Shown piece after piece: positions 33,009 through 41,328 of a stretch of 64,000 bases of DNA. The position numbers and the translations under genes were made by a program. This DNA comes from UBA1429 sp964482225 (GTDB taxonomy: Bacteria; Chloroflexota; Anaerolineae; UBA1429): positions 16,751-80,750 of the forward strand of contig CAYZWT010000017.1 of NCBI GenBank assembly GCA_964482225.1, in the 5' to 3' direction. The notes beneath the pieces were generated by a model. The model made no database searches, had not been told where the DNA came from, and saw only the letters and a program-made list of their open reading frames with translations. Within the stretch, counting starts at the first letter, position 1. Each line of letters starts with the position of its first letter.

Positions 33009-33467
33009 ATGCTCCGATGGCTGGTGTCGCGCCTCGGGCGCGCGTTGTTCGCGCTGGCGCGCTCGCCCATCGGTGGGCGCCTGGCGCGGCGTTGGTTCCC
33101 AGCTTTGTGCCGCTGGCTGCCGGTGCGCCGCCTGTGCGAGACAGAGACGTTGCTGGCCTTCCACCACCCGCGCCCCTCCTACCCCGTGCACATCCTGTTG
33201 GTTCCCAAAGCGGCGCCTGCGGGGCTCGAGGCGCTCCAGGGCGACGAGATGGCCCTGTATGCCGACATGATAGCCGCCGTGCAACGGTTGGTGCGTGAGC
33301 TGGATCTGGCGCCCCACGGCTACCGGCTGATCATCAACGGCGGCGTCTATCAAGAGGTGCCCATCCTCCACGCGCACCTCATCAGCCAGGCCCCAGCCGC
33401 CGGGGCGCGTTTCGCCGCCGAGCGCCGGGTAGACTATAATGCGCGGGATGACAAGCACCGCGCCTAA
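33009..33467 (+). CDS. HIT-family protein
   Basis: Length is 152 aa from ATG 33009. It carries the FHHPRPSYPVHILLVPK strand, RLIINGG..QEVPILHAHLIS and the rest of a HIT fold. The histidine triad reads ILHAHLI, so the first His is Ile, while the nucleophilic middle and last His remain. HIT proteins hydrolyse or transfer nucleotides from dinucleotides or AMP conjugates. The N-terminal 45 residues are basic and Arg-rich, possibly a membrane-associated extension. Placed in a plus-strand run with a methyltransferase and Fur. Confidence 0.8.
   Translation: MLRWLVSRLGRALFALARSPIGGRLARRWFPALCRWLPVRRLCETETLLAFHHPRPSYPVHILLVPKAAPAGLEALQGDEMALYADMIAAVQRLVRELDLAPHGYRLIINGGVYQEVPILHAHLISQAPAAGARFAAERRVDYNARDDKHRA
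33435..33440 (+). promoter_or_regulatory. -10 element before the methyltransferase
   Basis: Perfect TATAAT in the end of the HIT gene; only a poor -35 (TTCGCC, 33411-33416) lies upstream. Confidence 0.35.
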
Positions 33468-33475
33468 GGAGGGGT

Positions 33476-34060
33476 ATGCCCCGACCCGATCATTTTGGAC
33501 TGCTGGCCCCCATCTATGAGCGCTTTTTCTCCGCACCGCCGCCTGACGGCCTGAGACGAGCCCTCAAGCTGCCCACCTCCGGCCTGCTGCTGGACGCTGG
33601 AGGCGGCACGGGCCGCGTGACGGCCCAGTTTGCGGGTGAGGCCCAGCAGGTGGTGATCGCCGATCTCTCCCAGGGCATGTTGCGCCAGGCCGTTAGCCGC
33701 CACGGCCTGCAAACGGTTCTGGCCCCCGCCGAGCGCCTGCCCTTTGCCGATGGAACGATCATGCGCATCGTCATGGTGGATGCACTGCACCACGTGTACG
33801 ATGCAGCCAGCACGGTGCGCGAGCTGGTGCGGGTGCTGGCCCCCGGCGGGCGCATGGTCATTCAGGAGCCCGATTGGCGCATCCCCAGCGTGCGACTGAT
33901 CTCCTGGGCCGAAAAACTGGCCCTCATGCGCAGCCATCCGCATCTGCCGGGGGAGATCGTGGCGATGGCGCGCCAGGCGGGCGCGCGGGCCCGCTGCTGG
34001 GCGCCGGGCGACCACAGCGTGTGGATCATTGCGGCCAAGCCGCCGCCGGGAGCCCCATGA
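33476..34060 (+). CDS. Class I SAM-dependent methyltransferase
   Basis: Length is 194 aa. Rossmann motif LLLDAGGGTGRVT (37-49), acidic strand end VIADLSQGML, and DGTIMRIVMVDALHHVYD as in UbiE-like enzymes. It is shorter than quinone methyltransferases (about 230-250 aa), so the substrate is not assigned. AAGGAGG precedes ATG 33476. Its TGA overlaps the ATG of the Fur gene, so methyltransferase and regulator are co-translated. Confidence 0.85.
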   Translation: MPRPDHFGLLAPIYERFFSAPPPDGLRRALKLPTSGLLLDAGGGTGRVTAQFAGEAQQVVIADLSQGMLRQAVSRHGLQTVLAPAERLPFADGTIMRIVMVDALHHVYDAASTVRELVRVLAPGGRMVIQEPDWRIPSVRLISWAEKLALMRSHPHLPGEIVAMARQAGARARCWAPGDHSVWIIAAKPPPGAP

Positions 34061-34485
34061 TAGCCGAGAGAGAGCGCGCCATTATCGCGGACCTGCACCG
34101 GCAGGGGTTCCGGCTCACCCGTCCACGCAGCGCCGTCCTCGATGCCCTGCTGGCATCAGAGCGGCATCTGACGGCAGCCCAACTGCATGACCTGGCCCAG
34201 GCCGCCTGCCCCACTCTGAGCCTGGCCAGCGTCTATCGCACCCTGGCGTTGCTAGAGTCCTTGGGCCACATCCAGCATGTGCACGGCCAGGATGGCTGTC
34301 AGAGTTATGTCATGGCGCCCACCCCACATGGCCACCAGCTCGTGTGCTCCTCCTGTGGCATGACGTGCGCCTTTACCGAGTGCGACTTGACCAGGTTGAT
34401 TGCCGAGATCGAGGCCCGCACCGGCTTTCGCATTGACGGACACATCCTGGAATTGAACGGCCTCTGCCCCAACTGCCGCAAGTAG
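34057..34485 (+). CDS. Fur-family metalloregulator
   Basis: Length is 142 aa. N-terminal winged helix (GFRLTRPRSAVLDALL, then LSLASVYRTLALLESLG), the signature of Fur/Zur/PerR. C-terminal metal region has HGHQLVCSSCG and CPNC, giving the structural zinc site. Which metal or peroxide signal it senses cannot be told from these motifs. ATGA overlap with the methyltransferase. Confidence 0.9.
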   Translation: MIAERERAIIADLHRQGFRLTRPRSAVLDALLASERHLTAAQLHDLAQAACPTLSLASVYRTLALLESLGHIQHVHGQDGCQSYVMAPTPHGHQLVCSSCGMTCAFTECDLTRLIAEIEARTGFRIDGHILELNGLCPNCRK

Positions 34486-34497
34486 CGCCTGGCGAGT

Positions 34498-35949
34498 TCA
34501 GCCCAGCCCCAGCAGGCTCAACGCAACGACGCTGATGATGATGCCCGTCACGCCGCCGGCGATGGTTTGGGCCACGGTGTGGGCGCCCACCTTGACCCGC
34601 GCCCAGGCCACCAGCGGGATCAGCAGCAAGCTGGGAGCGGCCAACGGCCCCAGGCTGGCGGTGATCAGCGTGGCGCCCAGGGCAATGCCGGAGACGTGCT
34701 GGCTGATCTTCCAGATCAACGTGATCGCCAGGTTGATGACCACCAACAGGAACCCGCTCAGCGCCACGGCCAGGATCCAGCGCGGGCCGTCGAACACGTA
34801 TAGGATCGCCATCGGGATCGCCGTAAAGAGCAGGGAGGCTGCCACGATGCCCGGGCGCAGGCGCTCACGCCGGTCGGTGATATGCCAATCGCTGATGGCA
34901 CCCCGTCGCAACGCCCGGTTGAACACCCCCAGGGTGATCAGCACAAAGGGCAGGCCCGTTGCCAACACCCAAACGATGCCGCGCCGCCAAGAGACCGGAT
35001 CGGCCAGCCCCAATGACAGCAGCAGCAGCGTGACCACGTATTGCGGCGCCAGAAAACGCGAGATCAGGGCCGCCGTGCGTTCTGACCAGGGGATCTCGCT
35101 GATCAGGGTGCCCGCCAAGATGATCACGCCGCCGGTGACCATGCGCGCAGTCAGCAGATCGCCCGCCAGCAACACGCCAAACAGCGCCGCAAAGACCGGC
35201 TCTGCCGTAAAAATGAGGGCCGTATGGGTGGGGGTGGTAAAGCGCTGCACGGCCGTCTGCACGCCAAAAGCCACCGCCGTCGCCAGGATGCCGGTGAACG
35301 CCGCCGCGCCCCAGGTCGAGGGCGCCGGCGCGGGCCAGGGGCCTCCCCCCAGCAGTGTAATGCCCGTGCTCACCACGGCAACCACCGCCACTTGCACAAT
35401 CGTCAGTGCGATTGGATCGGCGCCCGGCGCAAAGGCGCTCACCCCGATAATGTGCAGCGCGAACGAGACCGCGCACAGCAATACCAGGAGATCGCCCGCG
35501 CCAAGCTGTAGCGACTGGCTCAACGACAAGAGCGCCATGCCCACCGTCGCCAACGCCACGCCGATCAGGGCTGCCGGGTGAGGTCGCCGTCTGAGAACCA
35601 GCGCCGAGAGCACCGGCACGATCGCGACGTTCATGCCGGTGATGAACCCTGCCTTGGAGGCGGTGGTGTGCTGGAGCCCCAACGTCTGAAAGGCATAGCC
35701 CCCCAGCAAAAAGAGCCCCAACAGCGCGCCACAGGCCGTGGTGCGCCAGGTCAGGGTGCGCAAGCGCCGCCCGCCGATCAGCAGCAGCGCCGCCAGCGCC
35801 AGGCCAAAGCGGATGGCCAGAAAGGCGAACACCGGATAGGCGCTCACGGCCTCTTTGACCATGACAAAGGTGCCGCCCCAGATCAAGGTCACCAGGAGCA
35901 GCAACGCATCGGCGCCCAGTTGGCGGCGGCGGTTGGCAATCTCGGCCAT
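34498..35949 (-). CDS. EamA/DMT transporter fused to PAP2-like domain
   Basis: Length is 483 aa. Residues 1-300 are a ten-helix EamA exporter with two repeats (LLLVTLIWGGTFVMVKEAV; FTAEPVFAALFGVLLAGD). The remaining 180 residues have about five more helices and look like a PAP2 phosphatase core: DRRERLRP, WKISQHVSG and ARVKVGAHTVAQTIAGG line up with the KxxxxxxRP, PSGH and SRxxxxxHxxxD motifs but deviate at several catalytic places. A transporter joined to a lipid-phosphatase-like domain is unusual. Transported substrate unknown. Not obviously linked to the chelatase genes upstream. Confidence 0.8.
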   Translation of the reverse strand: MAEIANRRRQLGADALLLLVTLIWGGTFVMVKEAVSAYPVFAFLAIRFGLALAALLLIGGRRLRTLTWRTTACGALLGLFLLGGYAFQTLGLQHTTASKAGFITGMNVAIVPVLSALVLRRRPHPAALIGVALATVGMALLSLSQSLQLGAGDLLVLLCAVSFALHIIGVSAFAPGADPIALTIVQVAVVAVVSTGITLLGGGPWPAPAPSTWGAAAFTGILATAVAFGVQTAVQRFTTPTHTALIFTAEPVFAALFGVLLAGDLLTARMVTGGVIILAGTLISEIPWSERTAALISRFLAPQYVVTLLLLSLGLADPVSWRRGIVWVLATGLPFVLITLGVFNRALRRGAISDWHITDRRERLRPGIVAASLLFTAIPMAILYVFDGPRWILAVALSGFLLVVINLAITLIWKISQHVSGIALGATLITASLGPLAAPSLLLIPLVAWARVKVGAHTVAQTIAGGVTGIIISVVALSLLGLG

Positions 35950-35954
35950 GTGGG

Positions 35955-36851
35955 CTAGCGCTCCAGTTCTCGGCGCACGGTCGCCAACAGGCTATCGGCG
36001 CGGATCTCGGCCAGGGTGTAACAGGGACCATCGAGCGCATCCGCCAGCTCTTGGGCCAGGCCGCGATCGAGGGATTCATGCTCGGTGTTGATCACCACGG
36101 TGCGGAACTGCTTTTCGCGATAGAGCCCCGCGATCATCAGCGCCTCTTCTCTCGGCGGCGTGCCCGTAACCGACACATTGCCCGCGCCGTCGGTCAGCAG
36201 GATCATCAGCGGGGCGATATCGGGGTTCTGGCCCTTTTCCCGCTCGATCACCTGTAGCGCCAGGAGCAGCCCTGCCGAGAGGGGCGTCTTGCCGCCCACG
36301 GGGATCTCCTGCAGGGCCCTTTTCGCCATCTCGACGCTGGAGGTGGGCGGCAGCACCAGGTCGGCGCGGTCCTTTTGGAAGGACACCATGGCCACGCGGT
36401 CGCGCTTTTGATAGGCGTCCACCAAGAGCGACATGATGGCGCCTTTGGTGGCCTCCATGCGCTCCGCCGCCGCCATAGACCAACTGGCGTCCACGGCAAA
36501 GATCACCAGATTGCCCGTCTTGTGCACGCGCACCTTGCGCTGGAGGTCGCCGTCGCGGATGGCGATGGCATGGCCATTCTTTTCGCGGGAGGTTTGGTGC
36601 GGCGCCGCCTGTCGCACCGTGGCATCTATGGCGATATCGTCATAGCGTCCCTGGGCATCGCGTGCGCGGATGTAACGCCCTCGTTTCTGCTTACTGACGG
36701 TATAGCTGCGCCGCCCGGCTGCGCGGCGTGAGAGGCGGTCGGTGGGAGTGCGTAGCTTGCGCACCTGAAACGCCTCTCCCACCAGAGCCTGGTGGGTGGC
36801 CTCGTTAGGAGATGCGTTGAGAGACTGGGCCTCCGAGTGGTGCCCGCGCAA
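35955..36851 (-). CDS. chlD: Chelatase D-subunit VWA part, expressed by frameshift
   Basis: Residues with the MIDAS motif DASWSM, then a VWA fold ending in LTDGAGN and VVINTEH, match the C-terminal half of ChlD/BchD. The separate frame has no ATG before the MIDAS region and no ribosome site; 36851 is only a TTG. The -1 frame is open from the A9 run at 36911-36919 through an acidic, proline-rich linker into this domain. Reading through would give a 679-residue AAA-linker-VWA protein starting at 37993, the normal size of ChlD. The subunit assists insertion of Mg or Co into a tetrapyrrole. I judge this to be the 3' part of one frameshifted gene. Confidence 0.8.
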   Translation of the reverse strand: MRGHHSEAQSLNASPNEATHQALVGEAFQVRKLRTPTDRLSRRAAGRRSYTVSKQKRGRYIRARDAQGRYDDIAIDATVRQAAPHQTSREKNGHAIAIRDGDLQRKVRVHKTGNLVIFAVDASWSMAAAERMEATKGAIMSLLVDAYQKRDRVAMVSFQKDRADLVLPPTSSVEMAKRALQEIPVGGKTPLSAGLLLALQVIEREKGQNPDIAPLMILLTDGAGNVSVTGTPPREEALMIAGLYREKQFRTVVINTEHESLDRGLAQELADALDGPCYTLAEIRADSLLATVRRELER

Positions 36852-36895
36852 CGGCGGTACAGATTGGGGCTCTCCGTCAGGGCTCGGCTCAGCCG

Positions 36896-37993
36896 CTACC
36901 GGCTCGGCTGTTTTTTTTTAGGCTGCGCCTCGCCCTGTACGGGCTCTTGCTCGTCTTCTTGTGCGTTCTGCTGGCGCGCCTGCTCGATGCGCTGGGCCAG
37001 CTTTTGCATCTTGCTGCCCGTGTCCTCAAAGGGTGTGCGGCGCAGTCTATGGGGCAGCGCAAGCTCCGCGGCCAGCAGGATGTCGGTCTCTTGCACAGCC
37101 GTGCGCCCCATCAGAGCGGCATGGGCCATCGCCGTCTTGAGGATCACGATGTCGGCCCGATGCCCGTCCACATCCATCTCGGCCGTCAACTGGGCAATCG
37201 TGTAGAGGTCCCGCTCATCGTACCGGACTTGGGGGAGCAACTCTTGGGCGCGCAGGATGCGCTGCGAGAGCCGCGCCTCTTCTTCACACCAGAGGTCGCA
37301 GAACTCGCCGTAATCGCGCTCAAAGGCGATGCGCCGCTTGAGGATCTCGACGCGGGCCGCCGCATCGGCGATGCCGTGGATATCCACGCAGAGGGCAAAG
37401 CGATCCAACAACTGGGGACGCAGCTCGCCCTCTTCGGGGTTCATGGTGCCCACCAGGATAAAGCGCGCCGGGTGCGAAAACGAGATGCCCTCGCGCTCGA
37501 CGACATTCACGCCCATCGCCGCCGAATCCAGCAGCAGGTCTACTACGTGGTCATCCAGCAGGTTGACCTCATCCACATAGAGCAGGCCCCGGTTGGCCGC
37601 CGCCAGCACCCCCGGCTCAAAGTGGCGCTCGCCCTCTTTGATGGCGCGTTCGATATCCAACGTGCCCACCACGCGATCCTCGGTGGCGCTGACGGGCAGG
37701 TCCACAAAGCGGGTCTTTTTGAGGGCGACGGGCAAGACCTCGCCGGCGGCATGGCGCGCGCGGCAGGTATCACACATCTGTTCGGAGCGCTGGGGGTCGC
37801 AGCCAAAGGGGCAATCGCTGACGGCCTGGATCTCGGGGAGCAATGCGGCCAGCGCCCGGGCAGCGGTTGACTTGGCCGTGCCGCGCTCGCCGCGAATGAG
37901 CACCCCGCCGATCTGGGGGCTGATGGCATTGAGTACGAGGGCTCGGCGCATGCGCTCTTGGCCGACAATAGCGGTAAAGGGAAAGACCTGCAT
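36896..37993 (-). CDS. chlI: Chelatase I subunit (AAA+), short product of the same gene
   Basis: Length is 365 aa from ATG 37993. ChlI/BchI features: FPFTAIVGQERM, Walker A GERGTAKS (35-42), Cys-rich DCPFGCDP...CDTCRARH, Walker B LLYVDEVNLL, PARFILVGTMNPEEGELRPQLLDRF, and sensor residues. The C-terminus turns into the Gln/Glu-rich linker and ends shortly after three AAA codons. It is the motor subunit that drives metal insertion into porphyrin or corrin rings. It is made by normal termination, while a -1 shift extends it into the VWA domain. A near-consensus promoter precedes it. No large CobN/ChlH subunit is in the window. Confidence 0.9.
   Translation of the reverse strand: MQVFPFTAIVGQERMRRALVLNAISPQIGGVLIRGERGTAKSTAARALAALLPEIQAVSDCPFGCDPQRSEQMCDTCRARHAAGEVLPVALKKTRFVDLPVSATEDRVVGTLDIERAIKEGERHFEPGVLAAANRGLLYVDEVNLLDDHVVDLLLDSAAMGVNVVEREGISFSHPARFILVGTMNPEEGELRPQLLDRFALCVDIHGIADAAARVEILKRRIAFERDYGEFCDLWCEEEARLSQRILRAQELLPQVRYDERDLYTIAQLTAEMDVDGHRADIVILKTAMAHAALMGRTAVQETDILLAAELALPHRLRRTPFEDTGSKMQKLAQRIEQARQQNAQEDEQEPVQGEAQPKKKQPSR
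36911..36919 (-). other. Slippery A9 run, probable -1 frameshift site
   Basis: Three in-frame AAA codons followed by CAG. Thirteen bases further the zero frame meets TAG (36898-36896), while the -1 frame stays open for 318 codons. A small stem (AGCCG-GTAG-CGGCT) lies right after the run, and a GGCGAGG Shine-Dalgarno-like stretch lies about ten bases before it; both are known stimulators. RNA polymerase slippage on the run is an alternative. Confidence 0.75.
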
Positions 37994-38040
37994 TGAGATC
38001 AATAATCCTCGCCTCTGGCAATGCGGGCTCACAACGAGCC

Positions 38041-38069
38041 AGTATAGTCCGACGAGCGGGGTGTGTCAA
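38041..38069 (-). promoter_or_regulatory. Near-consensus promoter of the chelatase gene
   Basis: Minus strand: TTGACA (38069-38064), 17-base spacer, TATACT (38046-38041). Confidence 0.75.
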
Positions 38070-38159
38070 TTTCAGGCCCAGGGCGAGCAGACACTTGCAC
38101 GCAGCCCTTTCTTGAGGATCGAGGCCCGGGAGAGGTGGGCCGCGAGCCCCAATGACCCG

Positions 38160-38726
38160 CTAGCGGCCCGCCAGTCGCCAGAGCCGTTGCGCCGTGTCCG
38201 AAAGCATGTGGCGCAGGTGATCCATCTCGGTCTCGTTGGGCAGCCGACCTTGCACCAGCGCCATAGTGATGCCCGCGCCGAAAACGACGATGGCCCCGCC
38301 GATCCAGAGGGCCCATAACAGCGCCGGATCATCGGGCAGACGCACCTGGAATGCGAGTTCAGCCTGCGGTTCCAGCCAGGGCACGGCTGGCGCCAGCCCT
38401 GGCTCGGGCGCCAGCAGGAGAGCTAGCGCCAGGGCCACCAGTAGTGTGAGAGCAGGCAGCCACACGCTCCAAGGCAAAGGTTTCCAGGGCTCCATCGGCG
38501 TTTCGCCATCGATGTTCGCCAAGGTGCGCTCGACCAGGCCGGTGGGTGCAGGGTACAGGGGCCACGCCCACAGGGCCTGTTCAACGCGCTGCAGCGCGTG
38601 GGCAGCAGCGCGACAATCCTCACATGTGGCCAGGTGGCGGCGCAGCGCCTGATACTCTCGCAACGGAGGCTGCCCATCGGCCACATATTGGGCCAGCAAC
38701 GCCTCATGCGCCTTGCAGTCTGTCAT
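38160..38726 (-). CDS. Anti-sigma factor with zinc-finger and membrane helices
   Basis: Length is 188 aa from ATG 38726, which overlaps the sigma-factor stop (ATGA). N-terminus has the ZAS motif HLATCEDC (H-x3-C-x2-C, about 31-38), which binds the ECF sigma factor. Two hydrophobic segments (about 85-105 and 135-155) anchor it in the inner membrane. A final HLRHMLSDTAQRLWRL helix follows. It would hold the upstream sigma factor inactive until a redox or envelope signal. Confidence 0.85.
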   Translation of the reverse strand: MTDCKAHEALLAQYVADGQPPLREYQALRRHLATCEDCRAAAHALQRVEQALWAWPLYPAPTGLVERTLANIDGETPMEPWKPLPWSVWLPALTLLVALALALLLAPEPGLAPAVPWLEPQAELAFQVRLPDDPALLWALWIGGAIVVFGAGITMALVQGRLPNETEMDHLRHMLSDTAQRLWRLAGR

Positions 38727-39307
38727 CGGATTCCCACCTTTTTCATGTTGGCGGCCAGCGCGTTCCGGGCGCGGTTCAGGTGCGCCTTGACGGTGCCCAG
38801 CGGCAGCGCGAGCACCTGGGCGATCTCCTGATACGAGAGCTGCTGCTGGTAGAACAGCGCCAGCACCAGTCGGTACTTGTCCGGAAGGCGCTCGACCAGC
38901 TCCCACAAACGTGCGTGCTCGTCGTGGTGCAACGCCTCTTGGGCCGGGCCTTCCTCCGGCGCGGCGATCTCCTCCAGCCGCTCGCCGGCATCGAGCTGGG
39001 CATCGAGCTGTCGGCGCAGCTTGCGCTTGCGGTTCAGGCAGGCGTTGGTCGCAACGGTGTGCAGCCAGGTTGTGAACTTGCTCTCGCCCCTAAAGCGCGG
39101 CAAAGCGCGCCACACCCGCACATAGACCTCCTGCGTCAGGTCCTCAGCCTCTTGCGGATTGCCCAGGATGCGGTAGGCCAGGTTGTAGACGCGTCCTTGC
39201 GTCTGGGCGATCAACTCGCCCAGGGCCGCGCGGTCGCCGCGTTGTGCGCGTGAAACCAGATCTGCCAGCGGGTCGCTCAAGCTAGCCGTCCAGGATTCGA
39301 GAGCCAC
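38723..39307 (-). CDS. ECF RNA polymerase sigma factor
   Basis: Length is 194 aa. Region 2 (YNLAYRILGNPQEAEDLTQEVYVRVWRAL, then FTTWLHTVATNACLNRKRK) and region 4 (ERLPDKYRLVLALFYQQQLSYQEIAQVLALPLGTVKAHLNRARNAL, shown here only for its motif order) are complete. Region 3 is absent, as in all ECF factors. It directs transcription of an envelope or stress regulon. Co-translated with its anti-sigma factor and preceded by a small membrane protein. Confidence 0.93.
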   Translation of the reverse strand: MALESWTASLSDPLADLVSRAQRGDRAALGELIAQTQGRVYNLAYRILGNPQEAEDLTQEVYVRVWRALPRFRGESKFTTWLHTVATNACLNRKRKLRRQLDAQLDAGERLEEIAAPEEGPAQEALHHDEHARLWELVERLPDKYRLVLALFYQQQLSYQEIAQVLALPLGTVKAHLNRARNALAANMKKVGIR

Positions 39308-39325
39308 ATAAGGTCCCTCAGGATG

Positions 39326-39754
39326 TCAGTCGTCGGAATCAGGCTGGCGTTCCTGCCAGGGATCGCTGTCACAGGCGCTGGGCTCAGGATCGGAGGGCGC
39401 GTCCTCGATCTCGTGTACAGGAGCGCTCGAAACGATGAAATAGATCAAGAGCATGCCCAGCCCCACAAAGAGGGGCAGCAGTCCGGCGATCAGCCAGTAG
39501 CCCGTGCCCAGGGTGGCCAGGCCGAGGAGCAGCGCCAAGCCGCTCATCATGGTGATGACGCCGCCCCACAAGACGCCGCGACCGCCCTGGCGGCCCCGCG
39601 CCTCGCGCCGGGCCAGCTCGCGCGCGGAAAAGCCACGCTCCGCGAGGGCCACGCGCTCCTTATAGGCGATGTAGCGGTTCAGGGTGACAAAACCGAGCAC
39701 GACGATCAGCAATGCCAAAGGAACGAGCACGATGACAAGAAAATCCGACGACAT
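39326..39754 (-). CDS. Small membrane protein in the ECF sigma operon
   Basis: Length is 142 aa from ATG 39754 with GGAGG before it. One helix at 5-27, a charged stretch (YKERVALAERGFSARELARREARG), two more helices (about 62-112), and an acidic tail. Looks like the DUF6249 type. The sigma gene starts 18 bases downstream, so they share a transcript and this protein may be part of the sensing membrane module. Function otherwise unknown. Confidence 0.75.
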   Translation of the reverse strand: MSSDFLVIVLVPLALLIVVLGFVTLNRYIAYKERVALAERGFSARELARREARGRQGGRGVLWGGVITMMSGLALLLGLATLGTGYWLIAGLLPLFVGLGMLLIYFIVSSAPVHEIEDAPSDPEPSACDSDPWQERQPDSDD

Positions 39755-40047
39755 AGAGCCTCCTGGCGATCCAGCGGGTACCGGACGATGGCTGCATGCC
39801 CTTATATTACTTGTGACACGGTAGAACGCCAATGGGTTGCGGCATGCACCCTTGCGCTCCCGCGCATTGGATAAGCTTGACCGGGTCGCCCTGGCACAGC
39901 CGTTGTCGCCGACGCGGCCCAGGGTGCGAGGGCGCAGAGTTGGTGGTACAATGGATGCAGGAAACGCTACACGGTGCGGGCGCGATGCGCCCATACGCCA
40001 CCGATCAGACTCGAGCACAGCCGCCCATACGCATAGGAGCAAGACCC
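39755..40047. other. Divergent intergenic region
   Basis: Spacer between the sigma operon and the flavodiiron gene. The only recognisable element is an extended -10 (TGGTACAAT, ending 39952) for the plus strand; no good -35. No coding sequence seen. Confidence 0.4.
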
Positions 40048-41235
40048 GTGCAAGCCCAAGCGATCCGAGAGCGCGTCCACTGGATGGGCGCCGTAGATTG
40101 GGACCGCCGCCTGTTCGACGCCCTCATCCCCCTGCCGGACGGCACCAGCTATAACGCCTATCTCGTGCAAGGACACGACAAGACTGCTCTGCTGGACACC
40201 GTTGACCCGGCCATGACCCACGTGCTGCTGCGCCAACTGGCCGACGTGCCCCGCATTGACTATCTGGTTGCGCAACACGCAGAGCAAGATCACTCGGGCT
40301 CTATCCCGGCGGTGCTGGCCGCGCACCCCGAGGCCCAGGTCGTGTGCACCCCCCAGGGCAAGCCCCTGCTGATGAGCCACCTGGGGCTCGATCGGGATCA
40401 GTTCTTGACCGTGGAGGACGGCGACACGTTGCCCATGGGGGGCAAGACGCTCCAGTTCCTGCACACCCCCTGGGTACACTGGCCCGAGACCATGTCCACC
40501 TATCTGCCGGAGGATCGCATCCTGTTCAGTTGCGATTGGTTCGGTTCGCACCTGGCGACCAGCGATCCCATTGCGCGCGATACCCCGCGTGTGATGGAGG
40601 CGGCCAAGCGCTACTATGCCGAGATCATGATGCCCTTCCGGCGCATCATCCAGCGCAACTTGGCCAAGCTCGACGGCCTGGAGATCGAGCTCATCGCGCC
40701 CAGCCACGGCCCCATCTATGCCGACCCCGCCCTGATCCTGAGCGCCTATCGCGATTGGGTGTCCGACCAACCCAGGAACCTGGCGCTGGTGCCCTATATC
40801 TCTATGCACGGTAGCACGCGTACCATGGTAGAGCGCCTGGTCAGCCGCCTCAGTAGCCAGGGCGTGCCGGTGCAGCAGTTCGATCTCTCGGCCACCGACC
40901 TGGGCAAGCTGGCCATCGCACTGGTGGATGCCGCCACCCTGGTGATCGGCACGCCAACCTTTCACCGCGGCCCGCATCCCAGCGTCTTTTATGCCACCCA
41001 TCTGGCCAACGCCTTGCGCCCCAAGCTGGCCCATGTCGCGGTGATCGGCTCCTATGGCTGGAGCACCCAGGCCGTCGAGGGGCTCTCAGCGCTGATCCCC
41101 GATCTCAAGGTGGAGGTTCTCCCGCCGGTATTGGCCCGGGGCTTGCCGACGGAGGAGAGCCTGCGGGCGGTGGATGCCCTGGCCGACGCCATCGCGCAGC
41201 GCCACGCAGACCAGGGGTGGGCGTTGCCCTCATAA
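40048..41235 (+). CDS. Flavodiiron protein (oxygen/NO reductase)
   Basis: Length is 395 aa from GTG 40048, chosen for AGGAG eight bases before it and because 395 aa is the standard length. Metallo-beta-lactamase domain with all diiron ligands: His77, Glu79, Asp81, His82 (HAEQDH), His144, Asp163 and His220. Then a flavodoxin domain with the FMN loop SMHGSTRTM. It reduces O2 to water or NO to N2O in the cytoplasm, taking electrons from rubredoxin or a similar carrier. No rubredoxin is adjacent. A strong hairpin ends the gene. Confidence 0.93.
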   Translation: MQAQAIRERVHWMGAVDWDRRLFDALIPLPDGTSYNAYLVQGHDKTALLDTVDPAMTHVLLRQLADVPRIDYLVAQHAEQDHSGSIPAVLAAHPEAQVVCTPQGKPLLMSHLGLDRDQFLTVEDGDTLPMGGKTLQFLHTPWVHWPETMSTYLPEDRILFSCDWFGSHLATSDPIARDTPRVMEAAKRYYAEIMMPFRRIIQRNLAKLDGLEIELIAPSHGPIYADPALILSAYRDWVSDQPRNLALVPYISMHGSTRTMVERLVSRLSSQGVPVQQFDLSATDLGKLAIALVDAATLVIGTPTFHRGPHPSVFYATHLANALRPKLAHVAVIGSYGWSTQAVEGLSALIPDLKVEVLPPVLARGLPTEESLRAVDALADAIAQRHADQGWALPS

Positions 41236-41266
41236 GGCGCCCCGCCTGCTGTGGCAAGGTAGAGCC

Positions 41267-41306
41267 GAGAGGCCAGAGCCGGATTAGGGACCGGCTCTGG
41301 CCTCTC
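41267..41306. terminator. Bidirectional hairpin terminator
   Basis: Perfect 16-bp stem (41267-41282 with 41291-41306), eight-base loop, between convergent genes. Tail TTATC, no long T run. Confidence 0.75.
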
Positions 41307-41328
41307 TTATCGGCGAGGGCCGCTGCCG

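Noticed and set aside
31259..33070. Long minus-strand frame opposite the GH36-like gene
   Set aside because: Low-complexity Gly/Gln/Arg composition with no recognisable motif; the plus strand carries promoter, start and barrel motifs.
36896..36919. Simple assembly error in the A9 run
   Set aside because: Cannot be excluded, but the intact -1 frame, precise AAA codons, lack of a VWA start and precedent in chelatase genes favour true frameshifting.
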